Below are positions 25,433 through 35,097 of a DNA stretch of 64,000 nt, piece after piece. Numbering within the stretch: the stretch's first letter is position 1; every line of letters begins with the position of its first letter. A model generated the notes under the pieces. That model had not been told where the DNA came from. It saw only the letters and a program-made list of their open reading frames with translations, and searched no databases. The stretch comes from Flavobacterium jejuense (GTDB lineage: Bacteria > Bacteroidota > Bacteroidia > Flavobacteriales > Flavobacteriaceae). The stretch covers positions 1 to 64,000 of the forward strand of contig NZ_VEVQ02000020.1 in the NCBI RefSeq assembly GCF_006491595.2, in the 5' to 3' direction. A program made the position numbers and the translations under genes.

Positions 25433-26203
25433 TCACTCATTCAAAAAAGCCGTTAACGGACTTGATGCTTGTGCGAAACTAGAAACCGAACCCAATTGTG
25501 CTTCATAAGCTTTTCTTCCTGCTATTACTGCTTCTTTGAACGCTTCTGCCATTAACTTTGGATTTTGTGCGACAGCAATTGCTGTGTTTACTAAAACAGC
25601 ATCTGCACCAATTTCCATGGCTTTGGCAGCATCAGAAGGAGCACCAATTCCAGCATCAATAATAACAGGAACATTACTTTGTTCAATAATAATTTCTAAA
25701 AAATCAATCGTTTTTAATCCTTTATTGCTTCCTATGGGAGAACCTAATGGCATTACGGTTGCTGTTCCAGCGTTTTCTAATAGTTTACATAAAACTGGGT
25801 CGGCATGAATGTAGGGCAATACTATGAAACCTAATTTAGCTAATTCTTCCGTTGCTTTTAACGTTTCAATTGGATCGGGTAATAAATATTTGGGATCGGG
25901 ATGAATTTCTAATTTTAAGAAATTGGTTTCAAAAGCTTCTCTGGCTAATTGCGCTGCAAAAACAGCTTCTTTTGCATTTCGAGCACCTGAAGTATTTGGT
26001 AACAAATTAATATTGGGATGTTTTAAATGGGAAAGAATAGCATCTGTTTCGGTTTCAAAATCGACACGTTTTAAGGCTACTGTTACTAATTCACTTTCGG
26101 AAGCCAAAATAGCTTCTTCCATCTGTTGATTAGACCCGAATTTTCCCGTTCCTAAAAACAAACGGGAAGTAAATATTGTATCTGAAATTTTAAATATTGA
26201 CAT
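25433..26203 (-). CDS. thiG: Thiazole synthase ThiG
   Basis: 256 residues, TIM barrel. The Schiff-base lysine is Lys97 in [17 protein letters not shown], and the phosphate-binding region [20 protein letters not shown] and [13 protein letters not shown] are intact. It builds the thiazole phosphate from deoxyxylulose phosphate, dehydroglycine (from ThiH) and sulfur carried by ThiS. Its start overlaps the end of thiE by 14 bp. Confidence 0.96.
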   Translation of the reverse strand: MSIFKISDTIFTSRLFLGTGKFGSNQQMEEAILASESELVTVALKRVDFETETDAILSHLKHPNINLLPNTSGARNAKEAVFAAQLAREAFETNFLKLEIHPDPKYLLPDPIETLKATEELAKLGFIVLPYIHADPVLCKLLENAGTATVMPLGSPIGSNKGLKTIDFLEIIIEQSNVPVIIDAGIGAPSDAAKAMEIGADAVLVNTAIAVAQNPKLMAEAFKEAVIAGRKAYEAQLGSVSSFAQASSPLTAFLNE

Positions 26204-26813
26204 ATAATTTTTCGTTGAGTGTTGTTGTTATTGTTGGGTTTTGAGTTAATAATCCTGAAACAGCAATACCATGAATTCCTGTTTTTAGTAGGGCTGAAAC
26301 ATCTTCCACTTGAATGCCTCCAATAGCAATAAGAGGTGTTGAGATATTATTTTCTTTCATTTGATTTAGAATAGTTTGGTAGCCTTCTAAACCTAAAATA
26401 GGACTTAATTTTTCTTTGGTAGTAGTGAAACGAAAAGGACCAAGACCTATGTAACCACATTTTTCATTTACTCTTTGTAAAATGTGTTCCAACGTATTGG
26501 CTGTTCCACCAATTATTTTTTGGTTGCCCAAAATAGCACGAGCGTCTTTAATTTGCATATCGTCTAAACCTAGATGAACACCATCAGCTTCCATTTGATA
26601 AGCTAAATCTACTTTGTCATTAATAATAAAAGTGGCTTTGTGTTGGCTACAAAGTTGTTTTGTTTTTTCGGCAAGAGTCAAAAGTTGGTTGTAATTGCCA
26701 TTTTTAAAACGCAATTGAATCCAATCGCAACCGTTGTCTAATGTTTTTTCAATGTTATACAATTGTTCGTCAACTGTATTTCCTTGTGAGATATAGTGTA
26801 ATTTACTAATCAT
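26190..26813 (-). CDS. thiE: Thiamine phosphate synthase
   Basis: 207 residues with full ThiE blocks: [59 protein letters not shown] and the phosphate loop IAIGGIQ ... GIAVSGLL. It couples HMP-pyrophosphate with thiazole phosphate to give thiamine phosphate. It is the better-conserved of two ThiE/TenI-family genes in this operon. It overlaps thiD by 8 bp upstream and thiG by 14 bp downstream. Confidence 0.93.
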   Translation of the reverse strand: MISKLHYISQGNTVDEQLYNIEKTLDNGCDWIQLRFKNGNYNQLLTLAEKTKQLCSQHKATFIINDKVDLAYQMEADGVHLGLDDMQIKDARAILGNQKIIGGTANTLEHILQRVNEKCGYIGLGPFRFTTTKEKLSPILGLEGYQTILNQMKENNISTPLIAIGGIQVEDVSALLKTGIHGIAVSGLLTQNPTITTTLNEKLYVNI

Positions 26814-27561
26814 GATGATATCCTAATAATGTATTGTTGGAATGAAGAAATTTTTCGATGTAAATCTTAGCTTTTTGACAAGAGGATGTAGTATCAAATC
26901 CCAAAGCTAAATTTGCAGTAATAGCTGAAGATAAAACACAACCCGAACCATGTTTGCTAAGAATAATTTTGGTTTCTGGTAACAATGTGATAATCTCATC
27001 TTTAAGAAACAAGAAATCGGTTCCCAATGCTTCTAAATTATGACCGCCTTTTAACAAAACAGCACAAGATTTAGAAAGTGATTTTGCAATATTTTCTGGT
27101 GTTTCATTTGAATGACTTAATGTTACAATCTCATTATAATTAGGTGTTATCAAATAGATTTGTTTTAGAATTACTTCTAATTTGGTTTGATTTTCTAGAT
27201 TCATGAAATCGAAATTGGTACTAGATTTTAAAACCGAGTCCCAAATAATTTTTGTTTTCGGAGCTATTCTTTTTATAGTTGAAACTATGTTTTCTAAATA
27301 ATCCAAAGAAGGAATAATGCCAATTTTAACGGCTTTAATTTCATATTTATTACAAAGAACTTCAATAGATTCTATGATAGAGTCCATTGAAATCCATGCC
27401 ATTTTAATGAATTCATTTTCGGTTTGAATCGTGTTTCCTGTTACGATTGCTAAACCGTATACTTGATGTTGCTCGAATGTTTTTACATCAGCTAAAACAC
27501 CAGCTCCACCAGAAGGATCAAAACCAGCAATACTTAAAACGAATGGACGATTTTTTGACAT
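26806..27561 (-). CDS. thiD: Hydroxymethylpyrimidine/phosphomethylpyrimidine kinase
   Basis: 251 residues, ribokinase fold. It shows SIAGFDPSGGAGVLADVKTF at the N-terminus, the anion-hole region KHGSGCVLSSAITANLALG with the catalytic Cys/Asp-type loop, and VLLKGGH. It phosphorylates HMP and HMP-P to the pyrophosphate used by ThiE. It overlaps the thiE-like gene upstream by 28 bp and thiE downstream by 8 bp. Confidence 0.94.
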   Translation of the reverse strand: MSKNRPFVLSIAGFDPSGGAGVLADVKTFEQHQVYGLAIVTGNTIQTENEFIKMAWISMDSIIESIEVLCNKYEIKAVKIGIIPSLDYLENIVSTIKRIAPKTKIIWDSVLKSSTNFDFMNLENQTKLEVILKQIYLITPNYNEIVTLSHSNETPENIAKSLSKSCAVLLKGGHNLEALGTDFLFLKDEIITLLPETKIILSKHGSGCVLSSAITANLALGFDTTSSCQKAKIYIEKFLHSNNTLLGYHHD

Positions 27562-28121
27562 TTTTTAAAATTTTCTATTGGATTTTTACTGTTCCAAATG
27601 GTTCCTAGTATAGCAATATTATCAAAACCATTACTTAATGTATTTTTTATGTTTTCAACCGAAACACCTCCTAACGCAATCAATTTTGTATGTTGATTGG
27701 TTCGTTTTTTTATTTCTTCGAAGGCATTTTTAGTTGGCACATAATTCTCTTTTGATATACTTGAATAAATTGGACTTAAAAAGGAATAATCAAAAATATT
27801 GGGTAAACCATTAAAATCTGTTATCGAATGAACCGATGTTGAAAGAAACCTAACAGGTTTCAAAAACCTGTTAGGTTTAGCAAGTCTGTCTTTTTCAGTA
27901 AAATGAAGTCTCTTTATTTGAAATTTTTCTGCCAATACATGATGTTGATGTAAAACCAATTTTGAATAATAACTCGAATTTATTGCAGACAAAAAAGAAC
28001 GTAATTCTTCTATTGAATAATTTGGTTTTCGAATATGAAATAACTCCATACCTTCTTCAAAAAGAGCATTGATGATGTTTGTTTCATTCACTATTTCCAT
28101 TGGATTTGAAATTACTATCAT
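27534..28121 (-). CDS. ThiE/TenI-like protein
   Basis: 195 residues of the thiamine phosphate synthase/TenI superfamily. Blocks such as GMELFHIRKPNYSIEEL, RLHFTEKDR, LSTSVHSITDF, LSPIYSSISKENY, and the phosphate loop LIALGGVSVENI ... NIAILGTIW are seen. Several ThiE catalytic positions differ, so it may act as a TenI-type thiazole tautomerase or a second synthase. Odd feature: codons for about residues 82-92 consist of a 33-base perfect palindrome, which looks like a repeat inserted in frame. It overlaps the thiD start by 28 bp. Confidence 0.85.
   Translation of the reverse strand: MIVISNPMEIVNETNIINALFEEGMELFHIRKPNYSIEELRSFLSAINSSYYSKLVLHQHHVLAEKFQIKRLHFTEKDRLAKPNRFLKPVRFLSTSVHSITDFNGLPNIFDYSFLSPIYSSISKENYVPTKNAFEEIKKRTNQHTKLIALGGVSVENIKNTLSNGFDNIAILGTIWNSKNPIENFKKCQKIVHSF
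27846..27878. repeat. Perfect palindrome inserted within the ThiE/TenI-like gene
   Basis: AAACCTAACAGGTTT (27846-27860), loop CAA, then AAACCTGTTAGGTTT (27864-27878): a 15-bp perfect stem inside a coding region. The inserted codons read in frame without a stop. Confidence 0.85.
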
Positions 28122-28166
28122 ATTAATTTTGACTAATTACTTTTGACTAATCACTAATTACTATCC

Positions 28167-30014
<1,848 letters not shown>

Positions 30015-30061
30015 TCAAATAGTTTAAAATTTTTTTGATTTTTTGGAACTGAATACTAAAT

Positions 30062-30268
30062 TTAACCACCTTGTGTAGCAGTAATTATTAAAATGTCATC
30101 GGAAGGAGATAGGGAAAAAGTAGTCCATTGGTTTTTGGAAACCACGGTTTGGTTTACAGCAACGGCTATTCCGTTTTGTTTTTCGGGAAGTTCGAAATCG
30201 ATAAGTTCTTGGATTGTAAGTGTTTTACAATCGAAAGTTTTCTTTTGGTTGTTGATTTTTAATTCCAT
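30062..30268 (-). CDS. thiS: Sulfur carrier protein ThiS
   Basis: 68 residues, ubiquitin-like fold, ending in the essential TQGG tail that ThiF adenylates and that carries sulfur as a thiocarboxylate. The segment NGIAVAVNQTVVSKNQW is typical of the family. First gene of the thiamine operon, about 65 bp behind the riboswitch. Confidence 0.94.
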   Translation of the reverse strand: MELKINNQKKTFDCKTLTIQELIDFELPEKQNGIAVAVNQTVVSKNQWTTFSLSPSDDILIITATQGG

Positions 30269-30334
30269 TCCTTTAACTGAATTTAGTATATAGTTATACT
30301 TTAGGAATGGCTATACTAGTACATGAATGTACAA

Positions 30335-30425
30335 AGAAGTCATCTTACTTTTCCCTACGCTAGTATGAACTAGATCAGGTTCAGAGGGTAAAATCTCAGC
30401 CTGTAATATTACAGACACCCCTAAA
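30335..30425 (-). promoter_or_regulatory. TPP riboswitch (THI element)
   Basis: Read on the minus strand: GGGGTGTC at the 5' side, GGCTGAGAT (the pyrimidine-sensing CTGAGA), then ACCCTCTGAACCTGATCTAG and TAGCGTAGGGAA closing the stem. These are the conserved THI-box blocks in the right order. It lies between the -7 element (30434-30441) and thiS and should turn the operon down when thiamine pyrophosphate is plentiful. Confidence 0.95.
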
Positions 30426-30433
30426 GTGAAAAA

Positions 30434-30441
30434 CAAATGTA
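30434..30441 (-). promoter_or_regulatory. Bacteroidetes -7 element of the thiamine operon
   Basis: TACATTTG on the minus strand, 9 bp upstream of the riboswitch. It fits TAnnTTTG; the nearest TTG is about 24 bp further up, wider than usual. Confidence 0.55.
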
Positions 30442-30515
30442 GTGATTTTTTTGTTTCTAAAAAAACAATCGTTTTCAAAATGTAGCTTACGATTGTATGT
30501 TTAAATCAGTGATGT

Positions 30516-30550
30516 ATTGATGGGTAAAAAAGGGGTAAAAACCCATCAAT
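30516..30550. other. Hairpin between thiamine promoter and decayed gene
   Basis: ATTGATGGGT (30516-30525) and ACCCATCAAT (30541-30550) form a perfect 10-bp stem with a 15-base loop, 3 bp past the stop of the decayed gene. There is no clear T run, so its action as a terminator is uncertain. Confidence 0.45.
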
Positions 30551-30553
30551 GGT

Positions 30554-30938
30554 TCATTTGTCAACTGATAGTACAAGACTTACTAATTTGATTTGTGAAT
30601 CATTTTCATAATATTCAATAATCATTTTCAAATTTTTATCATCATATAGAACTCTTAGATCGTGAAATGATTTTGTTTTAATTGCTGTAAAATCTTTAAT
30701 GAACTGATCTTTGTCTTTTTATCAATGCCATTATAATTTCTAATATAGACATTTAACAATAAACTACTTTTTTAGAGGATGTAAAAGAGATCGTATCTAA
30801 GTTTTTGGTTGTTTTTTTTGAATAAAAGTGCTATCAATATTGTTGACTCCCTATTTTTTTTTGAATAGTTACATAATCTAATTCAAATTGAGAAAAAGAA
30901 TAAATAGGGAATAACAGGATAATTATTAAATATTTCAT
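30554..30938 (-). pseudogene. Decayed gene for a small secreted protein
   Basis: An ATG at 30938 opens a clear signal peptide (MKYLIIILLFPIYSFSQ), but the frame stops after about 34 residues. Coherent protein-like sequence then continues in shifted frames and ends with KDQFIKDFTAIKTKSFHDLR ... LVSLVLSVDK and a stop at 30554. At least one stop and two frameshifts are needed to explain it. The parent family is not recognised. The rest of the 30427-30952 gap holds only the riboswitch promoter and a hairpin. Confidence 0.6.
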
Positions 30939-30952
30939 TCATCTTTAAAAAA

Positions 30953-31165
30953 TCAAAATTTCGGCAACGTCTTAACATACAATTCTTCCACTTTTTTTCT
31001 TGCCCAATCGGTTTTTCGTAAGAAAGTTAAACTTGATTTTATCGAAGGGTTTTCAGTAAAACATTTGATTTTAATTAATTCTCCTAAAGTATCAAAACCA
31101 TAGAAATCAACTAATTGTTCTACAATTGTTTTTAAAGTTTTACCATGTAAAGGATCATTGCTCAT
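30953..31165 (-). CDS. VF530 family DNA-binding protein
   Basis: 70 residues, complete. It matches the DUF2132/VF530 family along its whole length: [20 protein letters not shown], then [20 protein letters not shown] and ARKKVEELY. The family is a small helical fold reported to bind DNA; its cellular task is not known. Single gene. Confidence 0.9.
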   Translation of the reverse strand: MSNDPLHGKTLKTIVEQLVDFYGFDTLGELIKIKCFTENPSIKSSLTFLRKTDWARKKVEELYVKTLPKF

Positions 31166-31385
31166 TTTTTTAGATTTTTGTGATTCAAAAATATGTATTT
31201 AGACATTCAAAATAACAAAGAAAAAGGGAAAAGTTGCATTACGTTTTGGATTGCATTTATTTCATAAAGAAATCAACTCATTTCTAAGTTGCTTTTTGTC
31301 TTTTATAATATACTACTATGTCAAAAGACTATTGTGAGTGTGTTAATTTTTTAAGAAGCAGTATAAATATTTTCAGTACAAAATC

Positions 31386-31433
31386 CCACCCGCTTTCCGC
31401 GTTACACGGTAACTTGCTACAATCGGGGCTAGA
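31386..31433 (+). repeat. Partial or variant palindromic element, copy C
   Basis: CCCGCTTTCCGC, a small hairpin GTTAC-ACG-GTAAC and CTTGCTACAATCGGGGCTAG echo the outer parts of copy A (13655-13760), with a different, shorter centre. Confidence 0.5.
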
Positions 31434-31479
31434 TTAGAACTTTAGTCTTTTTATATTACAATTAGTAAAGCTAGGCTAT

Positions 31480-31523
31480 AAAACAACAAAAGCAACTTTT
31501 AAAAGAGTTGCTTTTGTTGTTTT
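31480..31523. terminator. Terminator at the end of RHS cassette 2
   Basis: A perfect 18-bp stem (31480-31497 with 31506-31523) built on GCAACT/AGTTGC, with A/T runs on both sides, so it can act in either direction. Confidence 0.9.
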
Positions 31524-31535
31524 TATAAACTTTGT

Positions 31536-31587
31536 GTCCACGAGCTAGAAGCTCGCGGTAGCGATGCCGATTATTTAGAGACGCTCG
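31536..31587 (+). repeat. 52-bp RHS-cassette end repeat, copy 2
   Basis: Matches 16129-16180 at 48 of 52 positions, including the CGAGCT-AGA-AGCTCG palindrome. It lies 6 bp beyond the stop of the likely immunity gene of tail 2. Confidence 0.8.
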
Positions 31588-31593
31588 GACCAG

Positions 31594-31920
31594 CTAAGGG
31601 CAATTTACTTCTTTATCTATACATAATTTATTAATATTAGGATCATTAATATTGACAATGATCTCAAAGCATCTATTAAGTAATTTTTTGTTAATATCGT
31701 CTACCAAGTAACTCCCTTTATAAATTTTATTTTTAAAACTAAATTTATAAATATAATAAGTTTGAATATTAACAGCAATTTTAATATCAATGATCTTACC
31801 ATGTACTATTTCTTTTGGTTCTAATGATTTTTCCTTATTTAAATAATAAATTAAGAATGCTAAAAACCCAATTATTATAACAGGTACTAATTTTTCCTTT
31901 AATATACTAGTGAAATTCAT
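31594..31920 (-). CDS. Small membrane-anchored protein, likely immunity protein of RHS tail 2
   Basis: 108 residues. One hydrophobic segment (about 14-27, VIIIGFLAFLIYYL) follows a short basic start, then a soluble beta-rich domain (about 38-95: VHGKIIDIKIAVNIQTYYIY ...). No family is recognised. It is 40 bp downstream of the RHS tail gene and ends at the cassette end repeat. That position, together with a membrane anchor and a hydrophobic tail toxin, suggests an immunity role. This rests on context only. Confidence 0.6.
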   Translation of the reverse strand: MNFTSILKEKLVPVIIIGFLAFLIYYLNKEKSLEPKEIVHGKIIDIKIAVNIQTYYIYKFSFKNKIYKGSYLVDDINKKLLNRCFEIIVNINDPNINKLCIDKEVNCP

Positions 31921-31960
31921 GATTATTTTTTAATTTAATAGTTTTTCAAAGCGGAAAATC

Positions 31961-33061
31961 CTAATTAAAACTATTTTTTTTCTTATTACTATTTAGACCA
32001 TTAAGTTGAACTGAGTTTATTTCCTTTTGTTTAATTTCTAAAGATTTAATTTGTTTCTTAAATAAAGAAAGACCTGTCTTTACCATTGTGTTTGAAATAC
32101 CTTCCATATACGCACCCATAGCAGAAGAGCTAAATACTTCCCCACTAGAAGCTGATATAGACTTATTTAAACTACTACTTACTTTCCCTAAAGAAAAGTT
32201 TAGGGCAGTATCAGAGACTGAATTAATTGTAAAAACATCTTCAACTGTAATATTTGTTAATGACCTCATAAATAATCCTCCGTTACCACCGAAAACAGCA
32301 CTGATAGCTACATCACCATAATCCATCTTATCAGTAGTAAAACCATTACCTACATATTGTGAAAAGTAACTACTTCCTCCACCTATAAAAATAGTTCTCC
32401 CTGCATTCAGACTAAACTGACTCTGTAAAGCAGGAATCCAACCAGATCCCGTCACCGTTTCAGCAAATCCTGTTGTCCCAAACCATGCAGTATATGCACC
32501 ATAAGCTTCTAAAGTCCCTACTGCAAAAGCTCCACCTAATAAGCCTACGCTAACTGCTTTCATAGTAGGATCGTGTGCAGCCAAGTAATGGCTTGAGTAT
32601 TGCTTTTGGTGAGACTCAAAAGTAATCCCACGTACTTGTGCTTGAGGAATTTGTACTGAGGGTGTTCTAGCATACGCTTTTAAAGTATAAAAACTTGATG
32701 GATTCTGTATGTTTAAACTTGCAGCACTGTATGCATCATAAAACGAATTAAAATATCCTCCAGTTATAGGTCCTAATGCAGCTGGTCCAATTTGTCCTTG
32801 ACTATTAACAGTCCATCCATCCTCAAGACCTTCAATCTCTATCATATCAATTACGCTGTTACTTGCAAATTGATATGGTGTTAATTCAGGATATTCTTTA
32901 GTCAAAGGATCAGTTGCAAAAAACCTACCCACTCGAGGGTCATGCATTCTAAAAGTGTAATTTAACGAATTCCCTTCCCCTTTTAACTCATCATCTTTTT
33001 CTTGTCCTTGGAAACCGTAACGGTAGGCTGTGCTAGAGCTGGTGCGGCTTGGCAAGGTCAT
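31961..33061 (-). CDS. Orphan RHS core plus C-terminal toxin tail 2
   Basis: 366 residues. The open frame continues upstream through the codons for DYYPFG to a stop at about 33087, so the first Met is that of FGMTLP and the start is nominal. The constant core follows ([20 protein letters not shown] ... [16 protein letters not shown]), nearly identical in DNA to cassette 1, then the variable tail from about residue 72. The tail is rich in Gly/Ala/Ser and has hydrophobic stretches (KAVSVGLLGGAFAVGTLEAY), which would suit a membrane-acting toxin, but no family is recognised. It has no signal peptide and no YD repeats, so it is either a silent donor tail or needs joining to a full-length RHS gene. 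Confidence 0.8.
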   Translation of the reverse strand: MTLPSRTSSSTAYRYGFQGQEKDDELKGEGNSLNYTFRMHDPRVGRFFATDPLTKEYPELTPYQFASNSVIDMIEIEGLEDGWTVNSQGQIGPAALGPITGGYFNSFYDAYSAASLNIQNPSSFYTLKAYARTPSVQIPQAQVRGITFESHQKQYSSHYLAAHDPTMKAVSVGLLGGAFAVGTLEAYGAYTAWFGTTGFAETVTGSGWIPALQSQFSLNAGRTIFIGGGSSYFSQYVGNGFTTDKMDYGDVAISAVFGGNGGLFMRSLTNITVEDVFTINSVSDTALNFSLGKVSSSLNKSISASSGEVFSSSAMGAYMEGISNTMVKTGLSLFKKQIKSLEIKQKEINSVQLNGLNSNKKKNSFN

Positions 33062-33062
33062 T

Positions 33063-33259
33063 CCAAAAGGATAGTAGTCAAAATGTGATTAGCATCAGTA
33101 TTTGCAATATATTACAGCTATGTAAAAATGCTTAAAAATGCACTTTTATGCTTTTTTCGACATTTTTACGACCTAAAATAGAGCTTTTTTATGCTGTTTG
33201 TAAGAACGTTTTGTTATCTCAAATATAGGTATTTTTTTGAGATGTTTTTTGTGTATTTT
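33063..33259 (+). repeat. 197-bp direct repeat, copy 2
   Basis: Four mismatches to 17877-18073. The left edge is the minus-strand DYYPFG site CCAAAAGGATAGTAGTCA; the right edge lies within the promoter of the tyrosine recombinase. The internal hairpin is ATCTCAAA (33216-33223) with TTTGAGAT (33236-33243). Confidence 0.9.
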
Positions 33260-33261
33260 TG
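33254..33261 (+). promoter_or_regulatory. Bacteroidetes -7 element of the tyrosine recombinase gene
   Basis: TATTTTTG followed by CA, 15 bp before the recombinase start. The element straddles the end of the 197-bp repeat; copy 1 reads TATTTTGA at the same place and so has lost it. Confidence 0.6.
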
Positions 33262-33276
33262 CAAAAATAGTTTTTA

Positions 33277-34314
33277 ATGAAAAAACCACTTCTTTTAGTT
33301 CCTTTATTCAAACAATTTATTAGAGATTCTGAATTTGGAAAAAGATTGAAAAAAAACGGAGAAAGAATAACAACTGGTTCCATTGTGAATTATAAATATG
33401 TGCTTCAAAATTTAATTCAGTATAGTACTGAGGCTAATTTTGAACTTAGAGTTTGTAGTATCCTAAGATTAACAGCTCGAGAATTAAAATCGGAAAAAGC
33501 CTATTGGAAAAAATTCTATAAAGGGTTTACTGAATTTATGTATAAAAAAGGATGCTTCGACAATTATGTTGGTGCAAACATAAAAGTGATTCGGGTTTTC
33601 TTTAATTATTTAAAAGAAGAGAAAGATTTATATGTTGGGGATTTTCACAAACAGTTTTATGTAAGAAAAGAAGAAATTGATATTTTAGTTTTGTCCCCTG
33701 ATCAATTAAAATTTTTAATTCACGATAAAGAATTTGAAAAGAAACTCACTTCTACTCAAATTAAACTAAAAGATATTTTTGTTTTTGGTTGTACAACGGG
33801 TCTTCGTTTTTCGGATATCTTTTTGTTGACCAATAAAAATTTTGAAAAAACAAATGAAGATTGGTACTTAAAATTAAAATCAAAAAAGACTAAAACCTAT
33901 AGTTTCATTAAATTACCAAGCTATGCTATAGAAGTGTATCAGAAATACAAACCTTCTAGTAGCAAAACACCTCTTTTTGGTGAAAAGAATTTATCCAACT
34001 TTAATCGTTCTTTAAAAAGAATAGGAGAGCTAGCTGGTTTTACAGATGTAGTCGAAGTGTCAAGAGAAAAGCAAGGTAAAACCAAAAAAGTAAGTAGCAA
34101 AACAAAGGAACGTTTTTGCGATAAAATGAGTTCGCACATGATGCGTCGAACCGCTATTACTACTTTATTAATATTAGGTATGCCTGAACATTTAGTTCGA
34201 AAAATAAGTGGTCATAGTCATGGCAGTAGTTCTTTTAACCGATATGTACATTATGCTCAAGCTTATATTGATAAAGAAATTGAAAAAGTGCATACTAAAT
34301 TAGAAAGTTACTAG
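33277..34314 (+). CDS. Tyrosine recombinase (site-specific integrase/invertase)
   Basis: 345 residues. An N-terminal SAM-like DNA-binding domain (about 1-130) is followed by the catalytic domain with the full set of residues: Arg177 (TTGLRFSD), His287-x-x-Arg290 (SSHMMRRTA), His313 (ISGHSHG) and nucleophile Tyr323 (FNRYVHY). This is the Bacteroidetes phage_int_SAM_5/XerD-like type, which includes element integrases and the Tsr-type DNA invertases. It lies divergent from RHS tail 2 across the 197-bp repeat and is followed by the pseudopilin genes. It is the obvious candidate for the recombinase that moves RHS tails at the DYYPFG sites; that link is inferred. Confidence 0.93.
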   Translation: MKKPLLLVPLFKQFIRDSEFGKRLKKNGERITTGSIVNYKYVLQNLIQYSTEANFELRVCSILRLTARELKSEKAYWKKFYKGFTEFMYKKGCFDNYVGANIKVIRVFFNYLKEEKDLYVGDFHKQFYVRKEEIDILVLSPDQLKFLIHDKEFEKKLTSTQIKLKDIFVFGCTTGLRFSDIFLLTNKNFEKTNEDWYLKLKSKKTKTYSFIKLPSYAIEVYQKYKPSSSKTPLFGEKNLSNFNRSLKRIGELAGFTDVVEVSREKQGKTKKVSSKTKERFCDKMSSHMMRRTAITTLLILGMPEHLVRKISGHSHGSSSFNRYVHYAQAYIDKEIEKVHTKLESY

Positions 34315-34386
34315 TTAAATTAACATAAACAGTATTAAGGTTTTATAAAAAAAACTAACTTGCGCTCGTTTTTAATCACATATATA

Positions 34387-35097
34387 ATGAAGAAGATTTT
34401 TACAATTGTGTTCATCAACATTTTTTTAATATCCTTTACAGATCCGTATACTATTAAAAGAGTATCTGATAAAGAATATAGATATGAGTTTTATACTACA
34501 GATAAAGTGAGTAGTATTAAAAATACAAAAAAATACTATTGGTTCAAAGGAGGATTAATTCATTCTTCACAAGGAGGTGTTGCTGGGCAACTTTTAAATG
34601 ATGATTTTAAGAAATTCTATCATAGTAATCAATTAGCGGAACAAGGGAAATTCAAAAAAGGTTTAAAGGTAGGTTTATGGAAAACATGGTTTCAAAATGG
34701 AACATTAGAAACCACTCAAAAATTCAGTAATGGATTGTCAAGTGGTGATTTTCAAAAATTTGACGGTAATGGTAATATAATTGAAAAAGGGAAATTCAAA
34801 AAAGGAAAAAAACATGGTCAATGGGTCAATTATATTTCAAAAGATACTATCCAATTTAAAAATGGTGAAATTTTTATACCAAAACCAAAATTAACCAAAG
34901 AAGAAAAAGCTTTAGCTAAAGAAGCCAAATTTAAAGAGAAAGAAGCTTTGAAACTTCAAAAGGAGAAAGAAAAAGAGTTAAAAAAAGCTGAAAAAGAAAA
35001 GTCTCAAAATCAAAAAGGAAAATCAAAAGAATCTCCAAAAGAAAAAAACAAAAAAGAGAACTTCTTTACGCGTCTTTTTAGTAAAAAGGAAAAATAA
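34387..35097 (+). CDS. Secreted MORN-repeat protein with lysine-rich tail
   Basis: 236 residues from the start chosen at 34387 (MKKIFTIVFINIFLISF), which gives a proper signal peptide; an ATG at 34360 would add 9 residues. Residues about 75-155 hold toxin-antitoxin/MORN-type repeats (GKFKKGLKVGLWKTWFQNG, GKFKKGKKHGQWVNY). The last ~70 residues are a highly charged Lys/Glu helix. It is first of a run of five genes whose stops and starts overlap or nearly touch; its TAA shares its last base with the ATG of the next gene. The role in the pseudopilin system is unknown. Confidence 0.75.
   Translation: MKKIFTIVFINIFLISFTDPYTIKRVSDKEYRYEFYTTDKVSSIKNTKKYYWFKGGLIHSSQGGVAGQLLNDDFKKFYHSNQLAEQGKFKKGLKVGLWKTWFQNGTLETTQKFSNGLSSGDFQKFDGNGNIIEKGKFKKGKKHGQWVNYISKDTIQFKNGEIFIPKPKLTKEEKALAKEAKFKEKEALKLQKEKEKELKKAEKEKSQNQKGKSKESPKEKNKKENFFTRLFSKKEK

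Larger units (their letters stand above)
31166..31593. other. 428-bp intergenic region, repeats only
   Basis: No coding sequence is seen. It contains a weak hairpin near 31277-31300 (CAACT/AGTTG then T run), a relative of the palindromic element (31386-31433), a strong terminator (31480-31523) and the cassette end repeat (31536-31587). It is the boundary between core genes and RHS cassette 2. Confidence 0.6.
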
